Shown piece by piece: positions 24,905 through 36,255 of a DNA stretch of 58,000 nucleotides. The notes below the pieces were generated by a model that was not told the DNA's origin, ran no database searches, and worked only from the letters and a program-made list of their open reading frames with translations. Each line of letters starts with the position of its first letter. Within the stretch, counting starts at the first letter, position 1. The translations under genes and the position numbers were made by a program. Source of the stretch: Cryptomeria japonica (lineage: Eukaryota > Streptophyta > Pinopsida > Cupressales > Cupressaceae); contig NC_081407.1 of the NCBI RefSeq assembly GCF_030272615.1, forward strand, positions 376,772,877-376,830,876, read 5' to 3'.

Positions 24905-25101
24905 GGCATTGATAGCAACACTCATGAGAAAATTCAAAAAAGTGTAGTCCAAAGATATGTTACCAAAAATGTGTGAACCAAAAAAGTGTGAACCCCCCTG
25001 AGCAGATGAGTCTTTAGCTGATTATTTTCTCATACCACTACTCCCCCTTTGGCATCAATGACAAAGGTTGTCAAAGTGTCAATAGAGTATGGTTTCTTGT
25101 C

Positions 25102-28100
25102 TCAAACTTGTAACCAGGTGGTTACAATTTGAAAAAGATCCGCCAAAACCAAATTTAGGCTTTCAAGAAACTTTTTACTGTCCTTTATTGTTGCCTTTGT
25201 TCTTTGAACTGTACCGGTGAGGTGTTGCATTTTCTCTGCCAGTGTTTTCTGTACTTGAACTAATGCATCAGATATTTCTTTCCTTAAACATGTGAGGTAG
25301 TCCAACTTTGGACTTAATCTCCATTTCAGATCCTTAGCCTTACTTTTTAATTTCTCTTTTTCTCTTTCTAGATTTAGTAACTCTTCCTCAAAACCTGTTA
25401 TCTTTTGCTCAAAAATTGATAATGAATCAGATGAATTAATAAAATTGTCACCTAGCTTATTAATTTCCTCCTATATCTTAATCATTTTCTTGTCTATATC
25501 AACTATCAAAAAGTTTGTCTTACAAATGTCTCTGTACAAAGTTTTGAACTCCTTAAGTTTGCTACACAGTTCCGGTACAAGTGTGTCAAAATGCCTTGTA
25601 CACTTCTTTATTTGTTCCTCAAGGAATTTTTGTTTTTGTTTTTCTAACCTCTCTTTGAATGCTTCTTCCTTTATTTTCTCAACTGTCACTGAGTTGTCAA
25701 TAATATATTTAGACAAAGTGTTGAGTTGACTCAAATAATCCTTATTATCTACATTGCATTTTGGAGATATCATCTTCAAAATTAGAATTGTGTCATCTAT
25801 AGCTTTATATGCCTATGAACTACAATCTGTTATTTTCTTTATAGAATCTAAAAGAACTTCAGTTACATTTGTTGATTTCAATCCTATAGTTGAAGGGTCA
25901 ACATTCTAAATTCCGCTAGTGAGAGTAATATCCTTGCTTGTAGTGACCTCTAGTAGGTCAGTCTATGTTTCCATTTCTTTAAGAAAAGGTTTTTGTTGTT
26001 CTCCTATTGTTGGTGGCACTGTTTCCACATGAACCTGTTGCTCTATGTTACCATCTGTTGGTTTTCCTTGTGTGTTATCTATTTCATTATTTACCAGTGG
26101 CTCACTAGCCATATCTGTCTTACTGGTTGTGTCCTTGTCCATCATAATGTTGACTTTCTAAGTATCAACATCAATTGTGTATAGTACCTTAGAATTAGGA
26201 TTTGTATCCTCTTGTGATACATCCATACTCTCATTAGCCGGTTGATTTTCAGTTGTTGTTACCGGTGGAGTAACCAGAGGCGGTGGGGATAAGTTATCTC
26301 TTATTTTGATGATTGGAGGTCCACCAACCTTTCCTTTTCCCTTATCCTTGTCTTTCTGATATACCTTGATTGGTTTAGGGTTTCTATACTCTTCTTGTTT
26401 TTCCTTCTCAACAAGGAATATATCCCATGCATTTTCAGTTTCTTCTGCAACGTCATTTACTCTTCCAACCATTAGTGCAATATTCCTGTGTGTAGTAGAG
26501 AATACTGACCGGTTAGCCTCTGTAATTACATCATCTATTTCTTTCAGAGAGTTAACTGGGTAGACAACAAGTAGTTTCTCAATCTTTATTTTCTTGTCAA
26601 GCTCTATAACAGCTTGCCTTCTAGCTTCAAGTCTCTTAAATAGTTCTACTGGTACTTCATCTATAATTTGCACCAAAAATTTCTTGTAGAAATCCAAGTG
26701 TAGAATTACACTATTTTCAACTTTCTCCTTTTCATAAACTGATAATGTATCATATAGTTTGTTAATTTTCATAAGTTGTCCTTCCTCTATCATTTCATCC
26801 AAAAGTTTGTCAATTGGAACAATATTTTGTTGAGTCCTTTTCTTTGGTGTCAACTTTTTCTTCTTAGGAGTAGACTTCTTGACCGAGGGCCTCACTGCCT
26901 ATTGTTTTTGCTTGGTTCTTCTAGGTGAAGGTTCCTTTTTCCTTACAACTCTTTTAAATGCTGCAGGCATATCACTCTCTGAAGAAATAGCTACCGGTGA
27001 AAGGTGAGTTTCAGGCTGCGGTGCTTCTAACTCATCTTCAGTGATGTTGGTTTGTTTCAGTACATCTTCTTTTATAGCCTTAGCCTACCTTGAACCTCTC
27101 CTCACTATTGCTTCTACTTTCTTCACTCTCTTCTTGGATTGAATTTGTTTTTCAATTGTTTCAGCACTACTAAATACCTCTTCCTTAGGTTCATTGGGTG
27201 CTTCCAGAAGGGCTTTAGCATATGTTTCCATTAGGTGATCATCTATCTCATAACCCATTTCAGTAACCCAAATTGTTCTTGGGGTAACTGCTTCCATCCA
27301 CATCTCATCCTTCTTGATGACAAAACATATCTTATCCTTGTATTTATTTACAATTTCCTGTGACAGTCTGACTCTGTTTTTCATATGGGCCTTCAATGCT
27401 AGAAAATACTCATTGATATTCTTCTCTTTGTGTTCACCCATATTGTTCAATAAGTCAGATAACTATTTCCCTACCAGTATGTCAAATCCAAGGTTCTTAT
27501 TACCTATACCGGGCACCTGTTTTGTTATATGTAGTATTAAACATACAAGTAAATTACCAAATCTGAATGTGCCTTTCTTATCCTTCTTGATCTTTACCAG
27601 ATTGTCAATAATTTCATCCTTTAACCATTCACATACATCAATTTTCACATTATCTTTAACCATATCATGAGCACTTTTTATGCATAAGCTAGAAACTGAG
27701 TTAAGTTTGTTTGCATGAGTTGTTTTGTAACCTAGAATCATGCTAATGAATCTCACATTTGTGTCAGTTACATCATTCACCCTTAAAGACCTTTTGTCAG
27801 ATGTTGCACCTATTAGGTTCATTACTAGGTCATTTGAGACCTTTTTTGTCTTGTCTAGTCTGTTACCGATGGAAGGTAACCCTGTTACAACTTTCACAGC
27901 TTCCTTGGTAATTTTATGAACCGAATCTAGCCAAAAGAATGCGTCATGTACCCTGCTCAATACTATCCTAATAACTACCTTAGGGAAATCCAGAATGCTG
28001 AGGATTTCAGTGAATCCTAGGGTTTCAATAATTTTGTGTTCAGGTTTCACATTACCAGAATCATCACATATGATAGTCTTGTACATGTTCTTGATTTCCT

Positions 28101-28305
28101 CATCACCTAACTCTTCTATGTGGCAATGGATGTACATTCTAGGATCTTCTGCAAAAACAATTCCTTTGGGGATTTGGGAAAATGCACCAACATTATCATC
28201 CTTTTTAGCTATCTTGAGAACTAGCTGAAATATGGGCCTAGGGCATTTGATTACCTCGACTACAGTAGGGTTTACTATGAATTTAGGTATAGAAGAGGAT
28301 GCCAT
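25102..28305 (-). pseudogene. Unknown 1,068-codon ORF2 of the pol-less element
   Basis: One continuous frame runs from ATG at 28305 (MASSSIPKFIVNP) to TGA at 25102-25104, with eight in-frame TAG codons (27463, 27085, 26899, 26158, 25963, 25906, 25813, 25471) and no frameshift. Residues 1 to about 330 look globular, with an EAVKVVTGLPSIGNRL segment that recalls plant transposon-associated domains of unknown function. About 400-650 is charged and helical with a Lys-rich start. Then comes a Pro/Thr-rich basic linker (KDKDKGKGKVGGPP), and the last 300 residues are coiled-coil-like. It occupies the position normally held by pol but has no polymerase, protease or integrase motif. I do not recognise its function. 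The pseudogene at 36256-39219 has a similar globular-plus-coil plan. Confidence 0.7.
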
Positions 28306-28609
28306 GATTATAAATACCTTTTTCTATCTTTGGAAAGATTGATTGCTGAAATTCTTTGCCTCTTTGCTCGAAATGCCTTAGCTCTGGGAATTTTGCACTC
28401 TTTGAATGTTTGAATGCTCGGTGAAGTGAAATGGAGCCAAAAACACTAATTTATAATGTCAATCTGCCAACTACCACATTTAATGCTTGTCAGTTAAGTA
28501 ATCACTTAACATATCTACTGGTATAGAAGTAATTTCAACTTCTTACCATCAACCAAGGGAATAATAGCATATTTCTCATTTGATTGCTAAACCCTCAAAA
28601 GAATTTTCT

Positions 28610-29746
28610 TCAATTAGATGAAGAGACTCCTGCCGGTGGAGTGCTACTCTGCTTTGCCGGTGGAGTGTTGCTTGGTTCTACCGGTGGAGGAGTATTCCCA
28701 ACACCATTTAGGTCTGACTTTCTAATCCATTGTTTTGAGAATTCTTGCTTAACTTCTTCAACTTTTTCTTTTCCTTTCAAACTAGAACCTTTGTTGTCTG
28801 TCGATGGTGCCTTACTTCTGTAGAATTTTGTAATATGTCCAATCTTGTTAAAAGCATAACAAGTCACATTATTTTTTTGAATAGACTTCCCATAACCTAT
28901 GTCGGTTTGTGTTCTACATTGATTAGATAAGTGTCCAAATCTTCCACAAACATAACATCTTACATTCATTTCGCAATTTTTAGAGTTATGACCAATTTTG
29001 TTGCATTTTGAACATTGATCGGTGGGTGCATTGGTATTTTGATTTGCTCTAGATCTACATTGATTTTGTCTATGACCATACTTGTTATAGTTAAAGTATT
29101 TGCCATTGAATTTATAAGCAGTAGGTTGTCTTACCGATTTGCCATGATCCTGTGTGTTTGCAGTACCGAAGCTTTCTCCAACTTCAAAGCCAATTCCACA
29201 AGTGTCACCTTTAGGTTTTTGATTCTTCAGCAAGTTACCAAGTTCTTCTGAGCTTTTCTTGAATTTCTCTTTATGTAGATTTGTAGTATCTAGTTCTCTT
29301 TCTAAGACTTCTTTTTGCCTAATCAGATCATTTGAGTCATTCTATGTGTGCATCAGATCTATCTTCAACATATCATTTTCATTACTAAGTCTTGCATTTT
29401 CATTTGTAGCATCATTTAGTCTTCTAGTCAAGTCTTCTTCATTCTTCTTTCTATCTTCAATTTCTTTACAAAATCTCATAGTCATATCCTACATCTCATT
29501 CTTTGTTGTCATGTTTTCTTGTTTCAACTTATTCATCAGATCACTAAGAGTTTCTTTTTCATCATTCTCATTTTGCATCTTTTCACAAAGTTCTCTTCTC
29601 TTGTTTCTTTAAATAGTAAGATTTTCTTGAAGTGCTTGAATAATATCCTGAGCTGCTTTTAGGTCATCTTCAAGTTTGATATTTTTCAATTTTTCTCCAT
29701 CATAGTCTGAGAGAGCTGCTTCAAGTTGCTTCATCAAGTTTTCCAT
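28610..29746 (-). pseudogene. Gag-like ORF1: coiled coil plus CCHC zinc knuckles
   Basis: The frame opens with ATG at 29746 (MENLMKQLEAALSDYDGEK), about 50 bases after the primer site, and ends at TGA 28610-28612, giving 379 codons. Residues 1 to about 170 are strongly coiled-coil (Glu, Lys, Asn and Leu rich). The C-terminal half has a row of zinc knuckles: CSKCNKIGHNSKNC and CYVCGRFGHLSNQC are complete CX2CX4HX4C, while the flanking FNYNKYGHRQNQC and CYAFNKIGHITKFY have lost Cys residues. This is the nucleocapsid plan of a copia-like Gag. In-frame stops are TAA at 29609 and TAG at 29489 and 29342. A Pro/Ser tail with repeated PPAG and PPVE words ends the protein. Confidence 0.75.
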
Positions 29747-29799
29747 CTCTACCGATGTCAAGATCTTCCTCAAGCTGTTAGTCTTCTAAAAATAGAGGA

Positions 29800-29815
29800 C
29801 CAAGATCTGATACCA
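29800..29815 (-). other. Primer binding site of the pol-less element
   Basis: The minus strand reads TGGTATCAGATCTTGG, two bases after the 5' LTR end CCTAACA. It matches the initiator-Met tRNA primer site for its first ten bases. Confidence 0.8.
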
Positions 29816-29817
29816 AT

Positions 29818-29894
29818 TGTTAGGATTCCCACAGATACTGAGAGGGGGGCTGAATCAGTATCTAACCAGTAATAAGATTTTCTTAACTTAAAAC
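29818..29894 (-). repeat. 5' LTR remnant of the pol-less element
   Basis: 77 bp closely matching the end of the 3' LTR at 24085-24160, including the U5 hairpin (arms 29833-29841 and 29855-29863, perfect 9 bp, 13-nt loop). Homology stops at 29895 where a gypsy LTR begins, so the rest of this LTR should lie beyond that insertion. Confidence 0.75.
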
Positions 29895-30843
29895 TGTCAT
29901 GCTCTGTGTGGTGTACCTATACCTGCAAACATAATGCACTCAATAAATCATTACAAGCAATGGTTAGTAAATTGAAACAATGAAAGACAAAACCATAGCT
30001 AATCGACTTATTGCCTCCTAGTAAATGCGAGTATGAAAAATGTTCTCAAATTTTGCTATGCAAATTCTAGTGACTTGACTACACTTAGATGGAGGATTTG
30101 AATGCTGAAAATGCATGATCTAGCAAGAATAGCATGATTAAGCTATATGAGTTCATGACTGATCTAGAAAATGAACTAGAATGAAGATGCAATTAAGCTA
30201 AAATGAGCATGATAACATTGCTAAAACTGATAAACTAGAAGCTAGATGCCTATAATAACAGTGCTTAACCTACGAATGAGATGGGATCCATATTGCTCAA
30301 AATGAGGTCTATTTATAGGATTTTCCAAGGCTAGGGGTGAGTTGGCATGAATCAACGGTTGAGATTGATCTAAAGATATCAATGGTTAAATTGGAGGAGG
30401 TTGGCAAAGGGAGTTGGATTAAAGGGAACACTTAGTGACAAGTGTCACAAAGGTTCTAGAAGATGTTAGGATGAAAGGGGACATGGGGGTAGGTAGAATG
30501 GGTTAGGTTTAGGAATGGTTAGGTTTAGGAGTGGTAGAAGTTAGGAGAATTTGAATTAAAAAAATTCAAATAATATTAAAAAGGCTAATTAATCTCAACA
30601 ACTCATGGATTTGATTTGTTTTAATTAATTAGGGGATTTAGAAGAAATGATTTTGGATGAGGGAATTAATTAATTAAAGAGGTGAAATGAACCTATTTAA
30701 TAAATCCTTAGATTTATTAATAAGTAGATGAATGAGAGATTTAATCAAATTGCGTAGTGAATTCAATTAAATTGGTAAGGAGATATTAATTAAATAATTG
30801 CTTATTTAATTAATTATCTTCAGACCATTTTTAGGTGTATACA
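29895..30843 (-). mobile_element. 3' LTR of a minus-strand Ty3/gypsy element (949 bp)
   Basis: On the minus strand it begins TGTATACACC right after the polypurine tract and ends AGCATGACA, inside the LTR of the copia-type element. AAAAC at 29890-29894 should be one copy of its target duplication. The partner lies beyond the gap. No gene inside. Confidence 0.7.
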
Positions 30844-30858
30844 TTTTTCCCCTCTTTG
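30844..30858 (-). other. Polypurine tract of the gypsy element
   Basis: The minus strand reads CAAAGAGGGGAAAAA directly against the LTR start TGTATACACC. Confidence 0.75.
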
Positions 30859-31135
30859 AAGCGAGGTGTGATGACATGTTGATTCAAAGAATAATCTCAT
30901 TTTGATGATGATATTGATTTGATAAGATTCCTCAGCTCTTGATTACTAAATTATGGTATGATGATGCCCCCTCAGGAGATCAATTGAGATAATTGATCTT
31001 TGGATTTTTTGAAAGATTGATATCCCAATAGATTTGATTTGATTTCTACAATTGTGTTTGATGAAAATGCGAGTTCTTCGATTAGCTTGATTGCTTAGAT
31101 TGGTAAGATTGAAAAATCTTGATTGATTAGATTCA

Positions 31136-31330
31136 GTCTGGTTTCAGGAAGGATTCATCCTATATAAGACAACAATGATCAAAGCGTCTGGTTTCAGGAA
31201 GGATTCATCCTGTATAAGACATGATCAAAATGTCTGGTTTCAGGAAGGATACATCCTTTATAAGACATGAATTAGAATCAGATTGTCTGGTTTCAGGAAG
31301 GATACATCCTATATAAGTCGTGATAGAATC
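31136..31330. repeat. 46-53-bp tandem repeat, four copies
   Basis: Copies start at about 31136, 31186, 31232 and 31285. Each has the core GTCTGGTTTCAGGAAGGAT followed by CATCC and TATAAG. The spacing is slightly irregular and the copies are well conserved. Confidence 0.85.
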
Positions 31331-32499
31331 AATTAGGTTTGATTGATTGATTTGATTTGATAAGGTTGATAGATAAGGAACTAACAGTTTGTTGATAGCA
31401 AGTTGCTGAAATATTTGGATATGTTGATTGTTGATTCTGTTGAGAGAGATAGCATAAGATTTGAGTTGGGTCGATAATATCTGAGAGAAATATGAGTCAT
31501 TATTCTGATTGCGTATACACTTGTGATGATACTTTGATGATTCTTGCAATAGATTTAACCTTGGATAAAAGGAGCTTGTAAGATCCCATGTAAGAATGAA
31601 ATGCAAGCTAAAATGAAAATGAAAATGTAACAGAATGCAAACTATGACCGGACCAGTCACTGGATTATTTTGTGTTTTTTTATTCATCATTGAGCTTTTG
31701 AAATGTGGGAAGTGAGTGCAAACATCGATGGTATAATTAAACCATGATGACCTGAGCACTTCTTTCCTGGATTTTGATATAGCAAGTTAACACAAGCATC
31801 TAGGTATAATTGAATCTGAGATGACCTGAGTGTTGTTTGCGTAAAGCAGGCAGTATTAATCATTTCAATACGCAAATCAAAAATGTCTTCAATAATACTC
31901 CGATGATCATGTCTCAAGACAAATTTGCACATATTAATGATTAATTTTCAGACAACAGACAAGAAAAATATCATGTTCCTTCCTTGTTCCTCTAGTCAAT
32001 GACATCCTAGAGTCACTCAAAAATCATGATAGCGAAAAGCAATATAGAAAAGTTGAACAATCATGTTACAATCATTATTCAAAAAGATATTATCCACTGA
32101 AAAGTGTGTGATGTGCTTAGATTGATTTCATGATAGCATGATAGTTGATAGTTTGATCTTGTGTTCAATGTTGGATGTGTCTTAGTTTTCGCTTGATAAG
32201 ATTTGTCTAACTGTTTGTTCTACTTGTTTGATTTAGCTCAAAATTAATCAAGAGTTTGCCCCCAACTAGGTGTAGGATTTTGTCCCAAGCCTAGAAACAA
32301 AGTTGTTATGATATATCCAGTGATCCAAACCATGGTAAGAAGCCACCTGGGATGTCTACGTATGTATAAAGGCTTTATAATGGTCATGTATAGCACTAAT
32401 GGAAGAATGAATGCATGAAATAATAGATGGAAGAGCTACTGGACAAATAGCACTTGTTTGCCAAGTTTTCACCATCTGTTTTTATTGCACTTTTTCTAA

Positions 32500-32725
32500 T
32501 ATTTGATTTTTTTTCAATTTTTAGGATTTTTTTTCTTTTTTAGTGTTTTTGATTTTTTTGATTTTTCACTGTTTTTGATTTTTCTGATTTTTCACTGTTT
32601 TTTATTTTTTCTGATTTTTCACTGTTTTTTATTTTTCTGATTTTTCATTGTTTTTGATTTTTTTCTGCTTTTTCACTATTTTTGATTTTTTTCTGATTTT
32701 TCACTGTTTTTTATTTTTTTGATTT
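32500..32725. repeat. T-rich minisatellite
   Basis: At least six imperfect units of about 28 bp alternate TTTTTCACTG with TTTTTGATTTTT or TTTTTCTGATT. It sits just downstream of the gypsy integrase end (minus orientation). Confidence 0.8.
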
Positions 32726-32744
32726 TTTAGACATAGAACTTCTT

Positions 32745-35700
32745 CAGGTGCATGCTATTGATAGGTTCTTCAAGCTGATCTTCATCTTGTGTTGATAACT
32801 AATATGCTCCTGACCCAAATACTGTTGTGACCACAAATGGACCTAACCAGTTTGGTTCAAATTTTTCTTTCTTTTCTTGATCTTCTTGGTTGCATGGATT
32901 TTTCTTTAGCACTAGTTCTCCAACTTGAAAGGTTCTTGGTTTAACCTTATGATTATAGCTCTGACACATTCTTTGCTGATATACCTTTAGATGATCAAAG
33001 ACATTATGTCTACATTCATAGATCAGTTCTAACTCTTGTAGTCTAGATACTCTTTGTTCTTCATCTGGGATGAGACCTTCTAGTGATACATGTAGAGAAG
33101 GTATCTCTACTTCAATTGGCAATATGGCTTCTGATCCATATACAAGATAGAAAGGTGTGGCACCTGTCGGTGTGCAGATACTAGTGCGGTAGGCCCATAG
33201 AGCAGGGTTTAGCTCGGTATGCCAATCTTTCCTAGCATCGTTCACTATCTTTTTAAGAATTTTAAGGATAGTTTTGTTAGATGCTTCTGCGTCCCCATTT
33301 CCCTATGGATAATATGGTGTAGAGAATCTATGCTAGATTTTGAACTTCTCACATAGCTCTTGTACATCTTGATTCTTGAATGGTCTCCCATTATCAGTGA
33401 TAATGGTCATTGGTATTCCATAGCGACAGATGATATAGTTCAAGATAAATGCAGTAATTTGTTTTCCTGTGATATTGATGAGAGGTACCACTTCAATCCA
33501 TTTTGTGAAATATTCAGTAGCTACCAAGATGAATTTGTGTCTGTTAGATGAAGAAGGATTTATCTTTCCTACTAGATCAAGACCCCATTGGCAGAAAGGC
33601 CAAGATGTTGCTAAAGCATGAAGTTCTTATGCTGGTACATGAATCAAATTTTCATGGATCTGAGATTTTTTGTATGTTCTAGCTATCTGAAAAGATTCGT
33701 GTTCCATAGTCGGCCAATAATAGCCCAAGCGTATGAGTTTTTTTGAAAGGGTAAGACCACTTGAATGAGTGCCACAAATGTTGTTATGGACTTCATGTAA
33801 GGCCTTCTTAGATTCTTCTTGTTCGAGACATCTTAAGAGAGTACTGTCCAGACCTCGTTTATACAGGGTATCTATGATGAGAGTATAATGGGAAGATTGG
33901 TGAATAAAGTTTCTCTTTTGGTTCTTTGATAAGTCAGGAGGTAAGATGTTGTCTTTCAGGTATGTGTAGGTTTGGCCATAGCGGGAGGAATCGTGTCCAA
34001 TAAGTTGATAGATGGTTTGGGAATCAGGACAATTAAAGGTGGGATGAAACAACTCTTCAACCAGGAATTCATAATGTTGTTGATTTTCCTATGTCTGCAA
34101 TAGAGAAGCAAGTGTAGCCATGGCGTCTGCTTCTTTGTTATCATTTATTGGAATCTGTTCAAAAGTTATTTCTACAAAGTATTTCTTGATATCATCCACT
34201 ATCTTTTTGTAAGGCATTAGTTTGTCATCTTTTGTTTGATTGTCATCATTGATTTGATTAATGACACGCTGAGAGTCTCCAGAGACTTGAAGTTGTTTAA
34301 TATTCCATTCTACAGTAATTTTGATACCTATTACCAATGCTTCATACTCTGCTATATTGTTTGTACATGGAAAGCTTAATTTGTATGCTTTCAGGATTAT
34401 ATGCCCTTGTGGTGTGATGAAAAGAATGCCTGCTCTTGATCCGTGTTGTGTATATGAACCATCGAAGTATAGTTGCCATGCTTTTGTTATAGTTGTTAAG
34501 ATATCAGCATTAGGAAATTCAATCTGTAGAGGATGATTATCTTGAAGTGATGTCTCTGCTAGTTGATCTGCGATGACTTGTCCCTTGATAGATTTTTTGT
34601 CAACATATTTGATATCAAACTCGCTTAGAATCATGATCCATTTTGCTAGTCGTCCTGTCAATGTGGCTTTGCTGAGTAAATACTTTAGAGGATCAATTTT
34701 AGCTATCAACTTGATGGAGTGAGATATTAGATAGTGTCATAGTTTTTGAGAAGCAAAAACTACTGCCAAGCATGCTTTTTCTGTTGATGAATAGTTAACC
34801 TCATATCCCACTAGTGTTCTACTGATGTAGTACATGGCTCGTTCTTTTCCTTCATTATCCTCTTGTGTGAGCAAAACTCCCAATGATGCTTCAGTAGTTG
34901 ATACATAGAGTAATAATGGTTTTCCTGGAATTGGTGACATTAGAATAGGTGGTTGCATGAGATATGCCTTGATCTTGTTGAATGCTTCTTCGCAATGATG
35001 GTCCCATTTGAAATTAACATGTTTGTGTAATAGGTAAGTGAATGGTTGACATTTATTTGCTAATTGAGCCACAAATCTTCTGATTGACTGGAGTCTTCCT
35101 TGTAGTGATCTTAGTTGACTGATATTCTTAGGAGATGTCATTTCCATGATTACTTTTACCTTAGCTGGATCTACTTCAATTCCTCTTGCTGAAACAATGT
35201 ATCCCAATAGCTTTCTTGAAGTAACACCAAAGGCACATTTCTTAGGGTTTAGCTTTAGTTTGTATTGTTCTAACCTGTCAAAGATCTTTTCCAGTATGTC
35301 TATATGTTCTTCTCTATTGTATGATTTAGCTAATATCTCATCCACATAGTCTTCCATGAATGTATGCATCATGTCATGAAATATAGTTGTCATGGCTCTT
35401 TGATATGTAGCACCTGCGTTCTTTAATCCAAAAGGCATGACGTTCCAGTAGAAAGTACCCCATGGGGCATGTAAAAGTTGTATTTTCTTGATCTTTGGGT
35501 GCTATTTTGATCTGATTGTATCCAGAGAAACCATCCATTAGAGAAAACATGGAGTGTTCAGCAGTTAAATCTACAATGATGTCAATGTTAGGCAAAGGAA
35601 AGTCATCCTTTGGACATGCATTATTAAGATCTCTAAAGTCTGTACATATTCTGATGCTTTTATCTAGTTTTTAAATAGGAACAATGTTAGATACCCATTG

Positions 35701-35755
35701 AGGATATGCTATAGGTCTAATGAATCCTACATCCAATAATTTCTTTAGTTCTGCT
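32745..35755 (-). pseudogene. pol: Ty3/gypsy pol: RT, RNase H and integrase remnant
   Basis: Read on the minus strand, RT starts at the gap with ELKKLLDVGFIRPIAYPQWV. It continues with FSLMDGFSGYNQIKIAPKDQ and, after a frameshift near 35450, MPFGLKNAGATYQRAM and EDYVDEILAKS, where the usual catalytic YVDD is YVDE. The palm end, a TAG/TGA-broken connection and RNase H follow (LYFDGSYTQHGSRAGILF, NNIAEYEALVIGI, EADAMATLASL; 34709-34089), the latter resembling the archaeal-type RNase H of Tat-lineage elements. Integrase runs from about 34050 to 32745: zinc-binding part degenerate, catalytic core with WPFCQWGLDLVG, IITDNGRPF and a shifted core end, then ALWAYRTSICTPTGATPF and a C-terminal LGPFVV fold. 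Several stops and frameshifts make it inactive. Gag and the 5' end lie beyond the gap. Confidence 0.9.
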
Positions 35756-36255
35756 NNNNNNNNNNNNNNNNNNNNNNNNNNNNNNNNNNNNNNNNNNNNN
35801 NNNNNNNNNNNNNNNNNNNNNNNNNNNNNNNNNNNNNNNNNNNNNNNNNNNNNNNNNNNNNNNNNNNNNNNNNNNNNNNNNNNNNNNNNNNNNNNNNNNN
35901 NNNNNNNNNNNNNNNNNNNNNNNNNNNNNNNNNNNNNNNNNNNNNNNNNNNNNNNNNNNNNNNNNNNNNNNNNNNNNNNNNNNNNNNNNNNNNNNNNNNN
36001 NNNNNNNNNNNNNNNNNNNNNNNNNNNNNNNNNNNNNNNNNNNNNNNNNNNNNNNNNNNNNNNNNNNNNNNNNNNNNNNNNNNNNNNNNNNNNNNNNNNN
36101 NNNNNNNNNNNNNNNNNNNNNNNNNNNNNNNNNNNNNNNNNNNNNNNNNNNNNNNNNNNNNNNNNNNNNNNNNNNNNNNNNNNNNNNNNNNNNNNNNNNN
36201 NNNNNNNNNNNNNNNNNNNNNNNNNNNNNNNNNNNNNNNNNNNNNNNNNNNNNNN
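35756..36255. other. Assembly gap, 500 N
   Basis: Second placeholder gap. A minus-strand gypsy RT lies on the left and an unrelated plus-strand pseudogene on the right, so element boundaries are hidden here. Confidence 0.99.

Larger units (their letters stand above)
24085..29894 (-). mobile_element. Pol-less copia-type LTR element with unknown large ORF
   Basis: On the minus strand the order is 5' LTR remnant (29818-29894), primer site, gag-like ORF1, unknown ORF2, polypurine tract and 3' LTR (24085-24892). The LTR ends, initiator-Met primer site and U5 hairpin are of copia type. No protease, integrase, RT or RNase H is present in the 4.9-kb interior, so the element must have depended on enzymes supplied in trans. 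Both ORFs keep their frame over their whole length and are broken only by point-mutation stops. The 5' LTR is interrupted after 77 bp by a gypsy element. Confidence 0.8.
30859..32744 (-). other. Gypsy 3' non-coding region with tandem repeats
   Basis: This lies between the integrase end and the polypurine tract. It holds four copies of a 46-53-bp unit starting GTCTGGTTTCAGGAAGGAT (31136-31330) and a T-rich minisatellite built on TTTTTCACTGTTTTTGAT at about 32500-32725. A 184-codon open frame (31759-31205, minus) crosses the first repeat but shows no family resemblance, and I do not call it a gene. Confidence 0.6.

Noticed and set aside
25102-29746. Reassigned TAG codon or programmed readthrough
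   Set aside because: Decay of CAG codons explains the pattern more simply and the same trend occurs in ordinary copia pol remnants here. I keep readthrough only as a test in the findings.
31205-31759. 184-codon open frame on the minus strand
   Set aside because: It crosses the 50-bp tandem repeats in the gypsy 3' non-coding region, is Ser/Asn/His-rich without domain signals, and lies outside the normal coding part of the element.
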